Below are positions 16,756 through 25,145 of a stretch of DNA of 50,960 nucleotides, in pieces. Origin of the DNA: Thermoguttaceae bacterium (GTDB lineage: Bacteria; Planctomycetota; Planctomycetia; Pirellulales; Thermoguttaceae); contig JAFSMW010000196.1 in assembly GCA_017447745.1 (NCBI GenBank), positions 1 through 50,960 of the forward strand. Direction: 5' to 3'. The first letter of the stretch is position 1, and each line of letters begins with the position of its first letter. Below the pieces are notes generated by a model. That model ran no database searches, was not told the DNA's origin, and saw only the letters and a program-made list of their open reading frames with translations. Position numbers and translations under genes: made by a program.

Positions 16756-16794
16756 GAGGGGAAGAACCTTTTTTTCAAAAAAGTTTTTCCCCTC
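16756..16794. terminator. Candidate bidirectional terminator
   Basis: GAGGGGAA at 16756-16763 pairs with TTCCCCTC at 16787-16794, and the inner part continues as a T-rich/A-rich stem around 16769-16783. It lies between the stop of a plus-strand gene and a convergent minus-strand gene. Confidence 0.45.
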
Positions 16795-16831
16795 TTGACG
16801 AAGCGTTTAATCTTGTTGAAAAATAAAAATT

Positions 16832-17024
16832 GAGCGACCAACGGGAGCGATTTATGGCAGGCGCGCGGCAGCGCGGATTGGCTCCCCGCCTACGGGGCTT
16901 GAAAAAACTTCCATAAAAGGGAGCCAGCTTGCTGGCGACCGAAAGTTTTTTCAAGGCGGCGAGGCGCCGCTCCCGATCCGCGCTCCCGCGCGAGACGTAT
17001 TACAACCGCTCCCGTTGGTCGCTT
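16832..17024. repeat. 193-bp nested palindrome with 17-bp terminal repeats
   Basis: AGCGACCAACGGGAGCG (16833-16849) is perfectly inverted at 17007-17023. Inside, CGCGCG and GCGCGGAT (16862-16878) pair with ATCCGCGC and CGCGCG (16976-16992). CTTGAAAAAACTT (16898-16910) pairs with its inverse at 16943-16955. GCCAGC-TT-GCTGGC forms the tip at 16923-16936. The whole unit could extrude as one cruciform. A 26-base piece (16862-16887) occurs inverted and identical at 50783-50808, and 16955-16972 recurs at 18083-18100. No open frame inside looks coding. Confidence 0.85.
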
Positions 17025-17060
17025 GCAATTCTCTACCTAACATTTAAGTTAGCAAATAAT

Positions 17061-17993
17061 CTATGGTTCCAGTTTCTCAATTGCCGCCATGAACTCGATC
17101 GGGTAGTCGGTTGCGAACGACTCGACGCCCAGGTCGATTAGTCCGTAGTACGTTTCCGCCTTGTCGCCGTTTGTCCAGGACAGGGACTGGAAAATAACGC
17201 CGTGCTTTTTCATCGTCTCGCCTGCGTGACGCAGGAATTCGCTTGTTGGGCTGTACGGGTCAGGACGATTAAAATCGCAGAACGTATGAATCTGGCAAAT
17301 ATCGATGCCTTCAAACGACGCCTTGTCGAGCATATCCAGATACGGCGTGAGTTTCTCAACCGCCTGAACGGGGTCTTTGAGCGTTGGAATCCAATGAATC
17401 GACTTTGCTTTCGGCGCCGTCTTTTTCCATTCCTTTATGATGTCGTATTTCGACGAGGCAAAAATAATCTGTTCCTGAACGCCGTACGCTTCCGACATTT
17501 CCGCCATCAGCTGGGGCGGCATGCCTTTTTCATCGATGTACAACATTCTGTCAGGACGTCCCTTCATACAAGCAAAGACCGACTCCATCGTCGGGATCTT
17601 TTCCGTCTTGAACGCCTCGCCCCGGTACTCGCCGATATTGACGTCGCGAATCTGCTCCCAAGTCAGTTCTGCAATAGGCGTCTTCCTCATGGACTCAGGA
17701 ACGCCGTGAGAACAGCGAGCCAAATTCCCGTCGTGACAGGCAATCGCCACATTGTCTGCCGTGAATCGGGCGTCCGCTTCCGGAATCCCGCCTGACCCCC
17801 ACGCCCAAAGAAAAGTCTCGAGCGTGTTTTCCGGTCGGTAATTGCCCGCCCCGCGATGAAATTGATTGAGAATAGGTCGCTTTCGTTTCGGAGCGTCCTG
17901 AACAGCGTCTTCCGCCTTTGCGGACATTGCACCGTTGAGCGCCGCAGCTGTAACGCCCGCCGCCGTAAGAGAAAGAAATTGTCGTCGTATCAT
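17061..17993 (-). CDS. GDPD-family phosphodiesterase, Tat-exported
   Basis: A 310-residue enzyme of the glycerophosphodiester phosphodiesterase family. The start carries a twin-arginine signal (IRRQFLSLTAAG, residues 2-13) with an AKA cleavage site near residue 26. Family motifs follow: FHRG (His46, Arg47), PENTLE, PEADARFT (Glu72, Asp74) and CHDG (His87). A late WTNG and SFATDYP close the barrel. Such enzymes cleave glycerophosphodiesters to glycerol 3-phosphate and an alcohol; secreted ones may act on lipid headgroups. The second metal-site acid reads EAD instead of the common ELD. Stands alone. Confidence 0.9.
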   Translation of the reverse strand: MIRRQFLSLTAAGVTAAALNGAMSAKAEDAVQDAPKRKRPILNQFHRGAGNYRPENTLETFLWAWGSGGIPEADARFTADNVAIACHDGNLARCSHGVPESMRKTPIAELTWEQIRDVNIGEYRGEAFKTEKIPTMESVFACMKGRPDRMLYIDEKGMPPQLMAEMSEAYGVQEQIIFASSKYDIIKEWKKTAPKAKSIHWIPTLKDPVQAVEKLTPYLDMLDKASFEGIDICQIHTFCDFNRPDPYSPTSEFLRHAGETMKKHGVIFQSLSWTNGDKAETYYGLIDLGVESFATDYPIEFMAAIEKLEP

Positions 17994-18353
17994 GGATATA
18001 TTTATACTAAGGGTTAAAGGAAGGTGGATTAGTTTGAACTATTTATATTCTACAGAATTCAAAAGTAAAATACAAGAGAGGGGGCGGCGAGGCGCCGCTC
18101 TGTCCCGCGCATCCGTACGGCGTACCCGGCACGCAGCAGTCCCCTGCCGCAACAGAAACCGCCACGAAGTGTGCATACCAAAATAACGTAAGCCGAAAAC
18201 CTTACTGGATCGCGGACATAAGTCCGCAAAAGAAAAAGGGCTTGACGGCGCAGCCGTCAAGAAGGACTCCGGGGGAGGTTTTCCGCTTGCGTCAACTCCT
18301 CACTCCTCACTCCTAATTCCTAACTCTTTATCGCTCCGACTTGCTATCCTACG
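17994..18353. other. Gene-free gap with several hairpins
   Basis: No gene is credible in these 360 bases between two minus-strand genes. Visible items are GGCGGCGAGGCGCCGCTC (18083-18100, also in the nested palindrome), GCGGAC-ATAA-GTCCGC (18212-18227), CTTGACGGC-GCA-GCCGTCAAG (18241-18261), CGCTTGCGTC (18284-18293) and ACTCCTCACTCC-type units to about 18326. Confidence 0.7.
18083..18326. repeat. Hairpins and TCCTAACT-type heptads with shared core
   Basis: The last part reads CGCTTGCGTC (18284-18293) followed directly by AACTCCTCACTCCTCACTCC and similar units. This core matches the centre of the GTGGTTAG palindromes, although the arm here is different. Only one arm is present, so it looks like a half element. 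The upstream hairpins at 18212-18227 and 18241-18261 are perfect 6-bp and 9-bp stems. Confidence 0.6.
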
Positions 18354-19091
18354 TTATTCGTATTTGATTCCGCCGTATTTGCGGCGGTCGCAGCCGATTT
18401 CACCTTCCCGTTTTTCACCCGATTCCGCCCAGCGTTCGGCGTCTTCCGTTAGTTCGTTAAGACGCTTTTCCAGCATCTGCCGGTACTCTTCAATTTGCTC
18501 TTTTGTCAGATCGGGCGGAATCATAATCTCTTCGCTGAACACGGTTCTGGCTCTTGAGAACAGACGCGGCAATGCGAATCTGTCCCAGCTGTTGAATCGA
18601 TAAGGGCGATCGTATCCGTAGCCCATCAGGACGATCGGCATTTGCAATTGTGACGCCAAAAAGACAGCGCCGGGCGCCAGCGTTCTTCGCGGTCCGCGGG
18701 GACCGTCCGGCGTGATGGTTAGATGTTCCCGCTCTTTTGAAACTTCCATCATCTCCTTTAACGCCCCAGTCGCGCCGCGTCGAGACGAGCCACGAACCAC
18801 TCCAAACCCCGCCAGTTTGGCAGCGTGATACAATATCGTCGCATCGGCGTGCTGAGATAAAAGCATCGTCAGATGACACCCGCCCCGCAGATAAAACGGG
18901 TACAGAATGTACTCGTGCCAAAACAGATAGATTCTCCGCCGAGGATGTTCCGGATCCTCGTCCAGAACAGCGGGATCAAGATTGACGTCCGGCAGCCAGG
19001 CGCGCATTCTCAACGTTGACATCCACATTCGAGAGAACGCAAATACAAGGTATCCGCCTAACTTCAGCAGAAACGGGTTTTTGATTTTCAT
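18354..19091 (-). CDS. DUF374 lysophospholipid acyltransferase-like protein
   Basis: A 245-residue protein of the DUF374 branch of LPLAT acyltransferases. The acyltransferase block FWHEYILYPF has the motif histidine. It is followed by VVRGSSRRGATGAL and the glycerophosphate/acceptor motif ITPDGPRGPRR, which is diagnostic for DUF374. An N-terminal hydrophobic stretch (about residues 8-22) suggests membrane attachment. Members near Kdo transferase genes are thought to acylate lipid A precursors; here no lipid A gene is adjacent. The C-terminus is charged and probably flexible. A tandem AGCT-type repeat begins about 10 bases upstream of the ATG. Confidence 0.9.
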   Translation of the reverse strand: MKIKNPFLLKLGGYLVFAFSRMWMSTLRMRAWLPDVNLDPAVLDEDPEHPRRRIYLFWHEYILYPFYLRGGCHLTMLLSQHADATILYHAAKLAGFGVVRGSSRRGATGALKEMMEVSKEREHLTITPDGPRGPRRTLAPGAVFLASQLQMPIVLMGYGYDRPYRFNSWDRFALPRLFSRARTVFSEEIMIPPDLTKEQIEEYRQMLEKRLNELTEDAERWAESGEKREGEIGCDRRKYGGIKYE

Positions 19092-19101
19092 GATCGTATT
19101 G

Positions 19102-19143
19102 AGCTATTAGCTTCTAGCTATTAGCTAGAAGCTAGAAGCTAGA
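19102..19143. repeat. AGCT-type palindromic heptads, copy 1
   Basis: AGCTATTAGCTTCTAGCT-type units. AGCTTCTAGCT at 19109-19119 is perfectly inverted at 19123-19133. The array covers the spacer between two minus-strand genes and runs into the upstream one, so that the last codons and stop of the HlyD-like gene (19132-19143) are made of repeat sequence. Related arrays are at 26221-26277, 29572-29620 and 30312-30343. Confidence 0.8.
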
Positions 19144-20406
19144 GGATCCCTCCTTCTCGTGCGTAAACGACTGCATGCCGCCGGCGGTGGGTAAGTCCTT
19201 TAGCAGTTTGGGATCGATTCCGCCCAGCTCAACTTCCTGTCCCGGCATAAGTCGTTCCGCGCCTTCGATAATTGCCAGCGCGCCGGGAACGAGAGCTTTC
19301 TCCCCGGCTTCGGTCGCAGGTCGGACAGCAAGAACGGAGTTCGCTTTAGCGTGAATGTAGACGGGAACCGGCGTAACGCGTAACGCGCCGTCTGACTCTT
19401 TTTGAACGACCCAGACAGTGTTTTCGCCCGGCTTTTGCAGGACGGCGTCGCGGGGAACGGTAAGCCGCTGAGCTTTCTCCGTCGTTTCCAGAGTGCACTG
19501 AACGCTCATGCCTATTTTCAGAAGTCCGTCCTGATCGTCAATGCGAATGCGGACAGGAAACGATCGAGCTGCGGTTGACCCGTAAGGGACGATAGAAACA
19601 ATTTCTCCGTTGACGGTTTTGTCAACAGCCGGGACGTAAATCGGGAGCGAGTCGCCAATGCGAATGCGCTGAATATAATTCTCGTTAATATGGAACAGCG
19701 CGTCTGCCTGACCGTCTGAAACGATTTCGACCAGCGGCGTTCCGGGCGAGACGTATGCGCCCAATTCGGTGAGTTTGCGAATAATCGCGCCGTTAAACGG
19801 AGCGTAAATTTTCGTTCGACTCAGTTTTTCCTGAATCTCTTTTTCGGTTGCCTCAGCCAGCTTGTACTTCGCGACGGATTCTTCCGCTAACGCAGTCTGC
19901 TTTTCCAGTTCGCTGTCTGTAACAACGCCTGGCTGACGTTCCCGCAAGCGCTCCAGACGGTTGAGTTCCGCCTTTTGCAGCGTCATGTTGACCCGGTCAA
20001 CTTCCTTTTGCCGCTGCGCCTGAATGAGCGCGATGTTGAGCCACGTTACGTCCACGCCGACAATGAGCGTTTTCTTCGCCTGAACTTTGTCGCCCACCTC
20101 AACAGTCATTTCGTCGACCAGTCCGGAAACCTCAGACGCAAGCACGACTTTTTGAATCTCAACCAGACGTCCGTCAAATATCTGTTCGTCTGAAATCTCC
20201 GCCATTTTAGCAGGCTCGACGCGAACAATCGGCAAGCGCCGCTTTGAGTCTTTTTTCTCCTCGGAGGACAGACTTTTGAGCTGTTTTTCCAGATACGCCT
20301 TGTCAGCCAGCTTGGCGTTTGTTTGATTGGAAAGCGTCCAGTAGGAAACCCCCGCCCCGATAAGAAGCGCGGTTATGCCGACAGCAAGGAAAGAGGTAAA
20401 TTTCAT
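19132..20406 (-). CDS. HlyD/RND-type periplasmic adaptor protein
   Basis: A 424-residue membrane-fusion protein. A single N-terminal membrane segment (about residues 5-24) is followed by a lipoyl-like half (VLASEVSGLVDEMTVEVGD), a helical hairpin of about 90 residues, the second lipoyl half (YAPFNGAIIRKLTELGAYV) and beta-barrel domains (FPVRIRIDDQ, LKIGMSVQC). Such adaptors link an inner-membrane pump to an outer-membrane channel. No pump or TolC-like gene lies next to it, which is unusual. The last four residues, SSSF, and the stop are encoded by an invading AGCT-type repeat, so the original C-terminus may have been changed. Confidence 0.9.
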   Translation of the reverse strand: MKFTSFLAVGITALLIGAGVSYWTLSNQTNAKLADKAYLEKQLKSLSSEEKKDSKRRLPIVRVEPAKMAEISDEQIFDGRLVEIQKVVLASEVSGLVDEMTVEVGDKVQAKKTLIVGVDVTWLNIALIQAQRQKEVDRVNMTLQKAELNRLERLRERQPGVVTDSELEKQTALAEESVAKYKLAEATEKEIQEKLSRTKIYAPFNGAIIRKLTELGAYVSPGTPLVEIVSDGQADALFHINENYIQRIRIGDSLPIYVPAVDKTVNGEIVSIVPYGSTAARSFPVRIRIDDQDGLLKIGMSVQCTLETTEKAQRLTVPRDAVLQKPGENTVWVVQKESDGALRVTPVPVYIHAKANSVLAVRPATEAGEKALVPGALAIIEGAERLMPGQEVELGGIDPKLLKDLPTAGGMQSFTHEKEGSSSF

Positions 20407-20445
20407 AGGGATGCGGGAAGGTTAATGGGGAAGCAGGAAATAAGA

Positions 20446-20530
20446 GTAGTGGTAAGTGGTTAGTGGAAAGTGGTAAGCTAAAAAAATGAAACGCTTGCAT
20501 CCTTACCACTTAAAATTTACCACTTAAAAA
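20446..20530. repeat. Heptad palindrome, GTGGTTAG family, copy 2
   Basis: The left arm has GTGGTAAGTGGTTAGTGG-type units, the core GAAACGCTTGCATCC lies at 20488-20502 (one base different from copies 1 and 4), and the right arm has inverse units TTACCACTT. It lies between the adaptor gene start and the stop of the beta-helix gene. A short GAAGCAGGAA piece stands just before it. Confidence 0.8.
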
Positions 20531-20552
20531 ACTTCTCAAGCCCTAACAGACG

Positions 20553-21851
20553 CTATTCCAAATCAAACGGATTGTCGGAATCGTCATTGTTGGCAGCGTC
20601 GTTGTTATCGTCTTCAGCGTCAAAAGGATTGTCATCGTCTGCCGCGTCTTTATTGGAATCGTCGTCGCCGCCAAATCCAAAATCGTCGCCGTTATCTGAA
20701 TCGTCTTTTGTCGCGTTGTTGTCTGAATCGTCGTCGCCAAGACCAAATACGTCGTCATTGTTTGAATCGTCTTTGGAATCGTCGTCAGCGCCAGCGACGT
20801 CGCCGTTGTCTTCAAACTCCTTTGCAGCGTCTTGCGCTTCCGGCAGCGGAGACAGGTCAGGACGAAGATCCTCTGGGGTTATCCATTTTCCGTTGTTGGA
20901 AAACAGCGCGGCAGATCCGTGATCCGTTCCGGACTGGTCAATCCAGGGCTTGCCGTAATCGCCAGACAGTCTGGATTTCTCAAGTTTGACGCGGCAATAC
21001 GGCAGCGTGAGAACTTCGCTAAAAGCATTGGCGCACATCAGAATGCGTTTAGCCTGAACGTCGCTGCCCCAGCCGACGGACATGCCGGCGCGTGCGTTGC
21101 CGCGAATGGTGCATTGCTCTATGACAACATTGGTTGCGGAGTTGGCTAACGCTACGCCGTCAAGCTGATAGCCCTGAACAATCAGGTTGCGAATCACAAC
21201 GTGGTCAACGTGATTGAGGGTAATGCCCGTTCTTAACGAGGTGATTTCCAGCTTGTAATCTTCCGGCGTCTTTCCCTTTTCCGGACGGAAATACAGGTAT
21301 CCTTCAAACAGAGCGGCGTCCAGCTCGTTGAGCTGACCGACGGGAGATTCCATCGGTTCAGCCGTTTTGTTTTGAACCGGCATGGAGTCTACAAAAAGCA
21401 TGCAGTAACAAACCGCATTGGGATAATACTTCGCCACATGCAAACGGAAAATGTCGCCCTGATATTCCGAAGGATTGTCTTTAACTGGTTTATAGATTTC
21501 TTTGAAATGCTCCCATTGTCGAGAGTCCACTGTAACGCGACCGTCCAGACTGGCGCCGTTGCCTTCCAGAATAAACGGGTATTCCGCATTGATTCCGCTG
21601 GCGTTTTTGTTGGTCAGACTAACGCATTCCTGATACGGGACGCCGGTGTCCGCCAAAGAAATTGTGTCGCCCTGGCGCGCCAGTTCCGTTGCACGCGCGA
21701 TGGTTCTGACGGGGCCTGCTTGCACGACGTCGAAATCTTCCCGTTCGCCGGAGAAACGGTCGTCTCCCATGGCATTATTGACGTATACGGTTTTCGCTTC
21801 GGCGTTAAAGCCGATAAGCGCTATGACAAGTGTTATCAATAGGCGTTTCAT
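20553..21851 (-). CDS. Secreted parallel beta-helix protein with acidic tail
   Basis: A 432-residue secreted protein with a signal peptide (residues 1-19). YVNNAMGDDRFSG and GPVRTIARATELARQGDTI are the opening of the right-handed beta-helix (pectate-lyase-like, PbH1) repeat family seen in many planctomycete surface proteins. Later strands such as VVIRNLIVQGYQLDGV and VVIEQCTIRGNARAGM are typical coils. The last 90 or so residues are an unusual tail of Asp, Asn and Ser with repeated DDSDN and NPFD units, probably unstructured and able to bind calcium. No catalytic residues can be assigned. It probably binds or cuts a polysaccharide outside the membrane. Confidence 0.8.
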   Translation of the reverse strand: MKRLLITLVIALIGFNAEAKTVYVNNAMGDDRFSGEREDFDVVQAGPVRTIARATELARQGDTISLADTGVPYQECVSLTNKNASGINAEYPFILEGNGASLDGRVTVDSRQWEHFKEIYKPVKDNPSEYQGDIFRLHVAKYYPNAVCYCMLFVDSMPVQNKTAEPMESPVGQLNELDAALFEGYLYFRPEKGKTPEDYKLEITSLRTGITLNHVDHVVIRNLIVQGYQLDGVALANSATNVVIEQCTIRGNARAGMSVGWGSDVQAKRILMCANAFSEVLTLPYCRVKLEKSRLSGDYGKPWIDQSGTDHGSAALFSNNGKWITPEDLRPDLSPLPEAQDAAKEFEDNGDVAGADDDSKDDSNNDDVFGLGDDDSDNNATKDDSDNGDDFGFGGDDDSNKDAADDDNPFDAEDDNNDAANNDDSDNPFDLE

Positions 21852-21884
21852 GTTTTACTGAATGTAACGTTTAAATATTGTGTA

Positions 21885-22547
21885 TTAAAAGGCTCTGGAA
21901 TACGTTTGCCAAAGGAAGTCGTAAAGCAGTTTGAGCTGCATAAAACCGTCGACGATGGTTGACGCCAGACGATTGGAAAACAGCGTTTTGTCGATCTTTT
22001 TGTTACAAATCAAATAAAAGTTCCTGCTTTGATAGTACGGCTGAATTCTTTTGTCCAGGTCATTGGGAATGGGACGTTTGTATTCTTCCGTATATAAATC
22101 GAACCGCCGCCGGTTAATATTTCCGATTATCGATAAAAACCGTTCCGGGTCTTCTTCGATCAGCAATCGAAAATTTGCCATGAACTTGGCGTTGGCGTTG
22201 AACGCGCCCATGCCGTAGCAGTATCCAGTCGCGTTGACCTCGAAAAACCAGCCGGGCACGTTTGTTTTGTCTTCCATCGGACGGCGATAAATAAGATACG
22301 ACGTTGTCTTATAGGGCGTCTTGTCTGAAGAAAAGCGCGTGTCCCGATAAATGCGGCTGCATACCCGCTTCGGATCCGTCAGCATAAACGGGTCGAAATC
22401 GAGCATGTCCTTTTCCAGCTGAGCGGCTAACGCTCGCGTCGGCGCCTGAACGTAATCCAGATATTCCTGTTTATGTTCCGTAAACCATTCGCGATTATTA
22501 TTCTCAGCGATATTTTCCAAAAACGTCAGAGTTTTTTGAGTAAACAA
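21885..22547 (-). CDS. DUF2461 family protein
   Basis: A 220-residue protein of the DUF2461 (TIGR02453) family. Family-like features are the opening TLTFLENIAENNNREWFTEH, then the RIYRDTRFSSDKTPYKT motif in the middle, and GWFFEVNATGYCYGMG. The length is typical. Function is not known; it is predicted to be cytoplasmic. The spacer to the beta-helix gene is only about 30 bases, so the two may be co-transcribed. Confidence 0.9.
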   Translation of the reverse strand: MFTQKTLTFLENIAENNNREWFTEHKQEYLDYVQAPTRALAAQLEKDMLDFDPFMLTDPKRVCSRIYRDTRFSSDKTPYKTTSYLIYRRPMEDKTNVPGWFFEVNATGYCYGMGAFNANAKFMANFRLLIEEDPERFLSIIGNINRRRFDLYTEEYKRPIPNDLDKRIQPYYQSRNFYLICNKKIDKTLFSNRLASTIVDGFMQLKLLYDFLWQTYSRAF

Positions 22548-22898
22548 AACAGTCTCCGTTGCCTCCTATTATATTATTCCTTAATATATAGTATACACTA
22601 AAAATATAATAAAAAAAACTGGGGGGAGACAATTTTTTTCTAAAATTTTTAACAGGATTGATAAATAGAAACAATAAAATCATTTAGTACGGAAAAAACT
22701 ATCGGCGAACTGTTTCCGATTCGCTATTTTCCATTTCCTAAACAATCAAATTCATCCAGAAAACTGCTCTTTCCTTGCAGAGCGTTTTTTGCTATACTGC
22801 CATAAAAGATTATTTGTCGGAAAGCGCGGCGTGAAGATTGGTTCTTCATTGCTTGCGGCTGACTACGATATTTCCTTCCCTTTAACAAGATACAATCC
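22548..22898 (+). promoter_or_regulatory. AT-rich divergent region with extended -10 box
   Basis: This 351-base divergent gap holds no gene. The best promoter feature is TG-C-TATACT, an extended -10 at 22790-22798, about 100 bases before the ATG at 22899. No -35 box at ideal spacing is evident, which fits an extended -10 promoter. The rest is AT-rich without clear repeats. Confidence 0.35.
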
Positions 22899-24776
22899 AT
22901 GAAAAAGAACACGCTATTTTTCATTATTCCTCTTTGTGCGATCATGACATCATTGGCGTTGGCTCAAGGCGGACCGTCCGTCGAGCAGGCGCTTAGTTTC
23001 AAACCGACTCAGCCGGGCGTCGATTACGCTCAGCCAGCTGAAGCCGACGCGTCAAGCTGCCGGTTGGAACAGCTTTCCGGAAATATTTCCGGCTGGAAGC
23101 TGATTGATAAAAACGGTCAGACGCTGCGCGTTTTTGCCGACACCAACGGCGACAAGGCAATGGATCAGTGGCGTTACTTCAAAGAAGGCGTTGAAGTCTA
23201 TCGCGATATCGACACCGACGGCAACAACAAGCCGGACGAATACCGCTGGTTCAATATGGCGGGTTCTCGATGGGGTCTGGATAAAAATGAAGACCAGCGC
23301 ATTGAGTCCTGGAAGCGCATTTCCGCTGAAGAAGTAACAGCTGAAGCGTTTACCGCGCTGAAAACCGGCGACAAACCCCGGTTCATGGCTCTTCTTTTGA
23401 CGGCAGAAGAAATTGACGCTCTGGATATAACCGACGCTCAGAAGAAACAGCTCAAGGGTTTAATCGAAAAGGCGGTAACGGATTTTGAAGAAGGCGTCAA
23501 AGCGAAGGTGATTGCCCGAAATGCCGAATATCTCCAGTTTAACGGCGATAAACCCAGCGCGGTTCCGTCCGACTTGGGCGATGGAATTGTAGCTTTTGAA
23601 AACGTCTCGTCTTTTGCTCGCGTGAACGAGACGGAAATGCAGTTGGCTAACGGCACGTTAATTCAAATTGGCGACGCCTGGAAAACGCTTTTCTGCCCAC
23701 AGGTTCAGACTGACGCCGAACACTCAATAGCATCGATTTTCCTGCCGGGCGGCGCCGCTGCCGCGACTGTTTCGTCCAATGTAGCCTCTGCTCAGAAACA
23801 GCAGGAGTTGATAGGATCAATTGAAAAAATCGACGCTCAGTTACAGCAGACGACAGATTTAGCTCAGAGAAGCGCTCTTCACAAACAGCGCGCTGCCGTA
23901 GTTGAGAAAATTGCCCAGTCTTCCGTTGGCGAAGAACGCGACATGTGGTATCGCCAGTTGGCGGACGGCTTGCAGCTGGGCGCTCAATTGGGCGAGCTGG
24001 CTGACGGCGCAGACATTTTGGCAAAATTCGCTGACAAATTCAAAGCGGAAGGCGACGAAAATCTGGCGGCATATTTTTCTTTCCGTGAGCTGATGACTCG
24101 ATACTTTATAGGCATGGCGGCTCCCAACGCTGACTGGGCGGAAATTCAAATGAAGTGGTATGCTGGTCTGGAAAAGTTTGTCGAAGACTACCCAAACAGC
24201 CCGGATTCCGCAGAAGCCCTATTTCAACTGGCGAACACTCGCGAAATGTCCGGGCGTGAATCTGACGCAATTAAATGGTACAGTCAGATTGTTAGCAAGT
24301 TCCCGAAAAGCCCTCAGGCTGCCAAATCGAAAGGCGCGTTGTATCGTTTAAGCTGCGTTGGAAAGCAGATGCAACTCCGGGGTGAAACGACCAACGACAA
24401 GGCTCTTGATATTGCCAAGTTCGTTAATTATAATGTCATTGTTTATTATTGGAACGCGACATCGTCTTCCGCCCAGTCTGATGTGCTGGCGCTCAAAGCC
24501 GCCAAAGAAAAGTTCGGTTCCAAACTTCAGATTATTGGCGTTAATTTGGATAACAATCCCCAGCTGATGGCTCAGTTTGTTGAAAACAACAAAATCAACT
24601 GGTATCAAATCGACGGCAAAGGCATGGACGGACCTCTTGCCTGCGAGATGGGAATTATCGCCCCGACAATGATCCTGGTTGACGCTTCAGGCAAAATTGT
24701 CAACCGTAACCTTCAGGCTCGCGATTTGGATTCGGCGTTGAGATTGCTCTTTGCTCCGCCGACCAAGCTGGACTAA
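22899..24776 (+). CDS. Secreted thioredoxin-fold protein lacking CXXC
   Basis: A 625-residue protein with a signal peptide (residues 1-22). Three calcium-loop-like motifs follow: DTNGDKAMD (81-89), DTDGNNKPD (105-113) and DKNEDQRIE (128-136). A helical middle includes a TPR-like unit (PNSPDSAEALFQLANTRE). The C-terminal 120 residues are a TlpA/AhpC-like thioredoxin fold with VIVYYWNATSSSAQSD, GVNLDNN and APTMILVDASGKIV. The active-site cysteines of the fold are replaced by a Ser-rich loop, so no redox function is expected. A planctomycete-style domain mix. The composite spacer repeat follows directly after its stop. Confidence 0.8.
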   Translation: MKKNTLFFIIPLCAIMTSLALAQGGPSVEQALSFKPTQPGVDYAQPAEADASSCRLEQLSGNISGWKLIDKNGQTLRVFADTNGDKAMDQWRYFKEGVEVYRDIDTDGNNKPDEYRWFNMAGSRWGLDKNEDQRIESWKRISAEEVTAEAFTALKTGDKPRFMALLLTAEEIDALDITDAQKKQLKGLIEKAVTDFEEGVKAKVIARNAEYLQFNGDKPSAVPSDLGDGIVAFENVSSFARVNETEMQLANGTLIQIGDAWKTLFCPQVQTDAEHSIASIFLPGGAAAATVSSNVASAQKQQELIGSIEKIDAQLQQTTDLAQRSALHKQRAAVVEKIAQSSVGEERDMWYRQLADGLQLGAQLGELADGADILAKFADKFKAEGDENLAAYFSFRELMTRYFIGMAAPNADWAEIQMKWYAGLEKFVEDYPNSPDSAEALFQLANTREMSGRESDAIKWYSQIVSKFPKSPQAAKSKGALYRLSCVGKQMQLRGETTNDKALDIAKFVNYNVIVYYWNATSSSAQSDVLALKAAKEKFGSKLQIIGVNLDNNPQLMAQFVENNKINWYQIDGKGMDGPLACEMGIIAPTMILVDASGKIVNRNLQARDLDSALRLLFAPPTKLD

Positions 24777-25145
24777 AAACAGGAAGTAGGCAATAGGCAA
24801 TAGACAGTAGGACGCAAGCGCCTTATAAAACTGCTGTCTATTGTCTCTAGCCTCTTCCCTTCTTTGTTTTCATACGGCGTATTCTTTTTTTACACCGCTT
24901 CTCATATTATATTATTGACTATTAATATTGAACCGTTACCGCGGTTCTTAAGGAAGCGCTTCGCGTCTGCTGATTATTAACTACTGCCTACTGCCTCTTG
25001 CCTACTGCCTTCCTCTTCCATTTTTCTATTTTTCTGGAATTTATCGGTAAAAACCTCAAAGATTCTCTTTGTAAGAGCCGATTCTAAAAGATAGCAACAG
25101 TTTTTATAGATAATCTGTTGGCATATATATTTTGAGAGCAAAAAA
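24777..25145. other. Intergenic region before the export gene
   Basis: A 369-base gap with no gene. The first two thirds are the composite repeat. The last 130 bases are AT-rich and must hold the promoter of the export gene; AATATAT-like boxes are visible but no clear -35/-10 pair can be chosen. Confidence 0.6.
24779..25012. repeat. Composite palindromic spacer element, copy 3
   Basis: A diverged copy. It opens with GGAAGTAGGCAATAGGCAAT and TAGACAGTAG, then GGACGCAAGCG (24810-24820), which is the core of the GTGGTTAG family, then TGCTGTCTATTGTCT. The later part has ATTGAACCG-TTAC-CGGTTC with GGAAGCGCTTCGCGTC, and it closes with CTACTGCCTACTGCC units. The GTGGGTT hairpin of the other two copies is absent. 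This copy links the two repeat families. Confidence 0.8.

Larger units (their letters stand above)
16711..17060. other. Gene-free gap between convergent genes
   Basis: This 350-base gap between convergent genes has no credible gene. It holds a terminator-like hairpin (16756-16794) and a 193-bp nested palindrome with 17-bp terminal repeats (16832-17024), described separately. Confidence 0.7.

Noticed and set aside
22548-22898. Possible small RNA gene in the AT-rich gap
   Set aside because: No stable structure or terminator pair could be seen by eye, and the best feature is a simple extended -10 box.
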